Assembly (NCBI RefSeq): GCF_043642205.1
Contig: NZ_JBHZSG010000012.1
Span: 1 to 64,000, forward strand
Length of the DNA stretch: 64,000 nucleotides
Reading direction: 5' to 3'
DNA from: Thalassotalea_A litorea
GTDB lineage: Bacteria > Pseudomonadota > Gammaproteobacteria > Enterobacterales > Alteromonadaceae
Part shown: positions 63,982-64,000 of the stretch, one piece after another
Layout of the letters: each line of letters begins with the position of its first letter
Position numbering within the stretch: the first letter of the stretch is position 1
Made by a program: the position numbers and the translations under genes
Notes under the pieces: generated by a model
The model's database searches: none
Told to the model about the DNA's origin: nothing
The model's input: only the letters and a program-made list of their open reading frames with translations

Positions 63982-64000
63982 GACCGCGCGGCGTTTGCTG

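Overview
The window reads as chromosomal DNA of a marine gammaproteobacterium of the order Alteromonadales, probably near Colwelliaceae/Thalassotalea. The reasons are the moderate-to-low GC, the conserved block seqA-pgm / ybfF-DUF2788-ybfE-fldA-fur, the E. coli-like pairs ybbP-ybbA/tesA, dnaQ/rnhA, sbcD-sbcC and A2M-pbpC, and families frequent in that order (DUF6868, DUF2788, DUF5916, a bkd complex). The assignment rests on gene content and order only. Two runs of exactly 100 N (11438-11537 and 39843-39942) show a scaffolded draft; both fall inside tandem tRNA arrays.

Layout. 1-10.5 kb: M24 peptidase and sulfotransferase-like pair, yciB-yciI, polysaccharide deacetylase, AI-2E-family permease, YfcH-like epimerase, ABC exporter ybbAP with divergent tesA, DUF6868. 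10.8-11.9 kb: minus-strand tRNA operon (Ala, then at least five Glu) with a clear promoter and terminator. 12.4-17.3 kb: yvcK/ybhK-like gene, dcd, mrp, metG. 17.4-19.2 kb: a REP-associated-type tyrosine transposase (RAYT) module bounded by inverted clusters of a TGGRTGTCT motif. 19.2-24.4 kb: branched-chain 2-oxoacid dehydrogenase E1a-E1b-E2 and astE. 24.5-28.8 kb: a double-glycine-leader peptide (bacteriocin/microcin-type) export locus made of an HlyD adaptor, a 58-aa precursor below usual gene-calling size, a small membrane protein and a C39 peptidase-ABC exporter. 29-36.5 kb: murI, pgm, seqA, ybfF, DUF2788, ybfE, fldA, fur, GNAT, PhyH. 36.7-37.15 kb: a nine-unit, 38-bp tandem array built on the same TGGGTGTCT motif. 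37.2-46.4 kb: glnS, VOC protein, tRNA-Asp array, dnaQ/rnhA, persulfide-dioxygenase-like MBL protein, DUF2919, DUF599, DUF5916 outer-membrane protein. 46.4-64 kb: pbpC, alpha-2-macroglobulin, DUF3300, GNAT, sbcCD, unknown proteins and an RDD protein that probably continues past the right edge.

The main points for follow-up are (1) the unlisted GG-leader peptide at 27118-27294 between a matching adaptor and C39 exporter, with a candidate immunity protein, and (2) one repeat family that appears in three settings: as inverted flanks of the RAYT gene, as a 38-bp minisatellite, and as two in-frame copies inside the flexible linker of the bkdB coding sequence.
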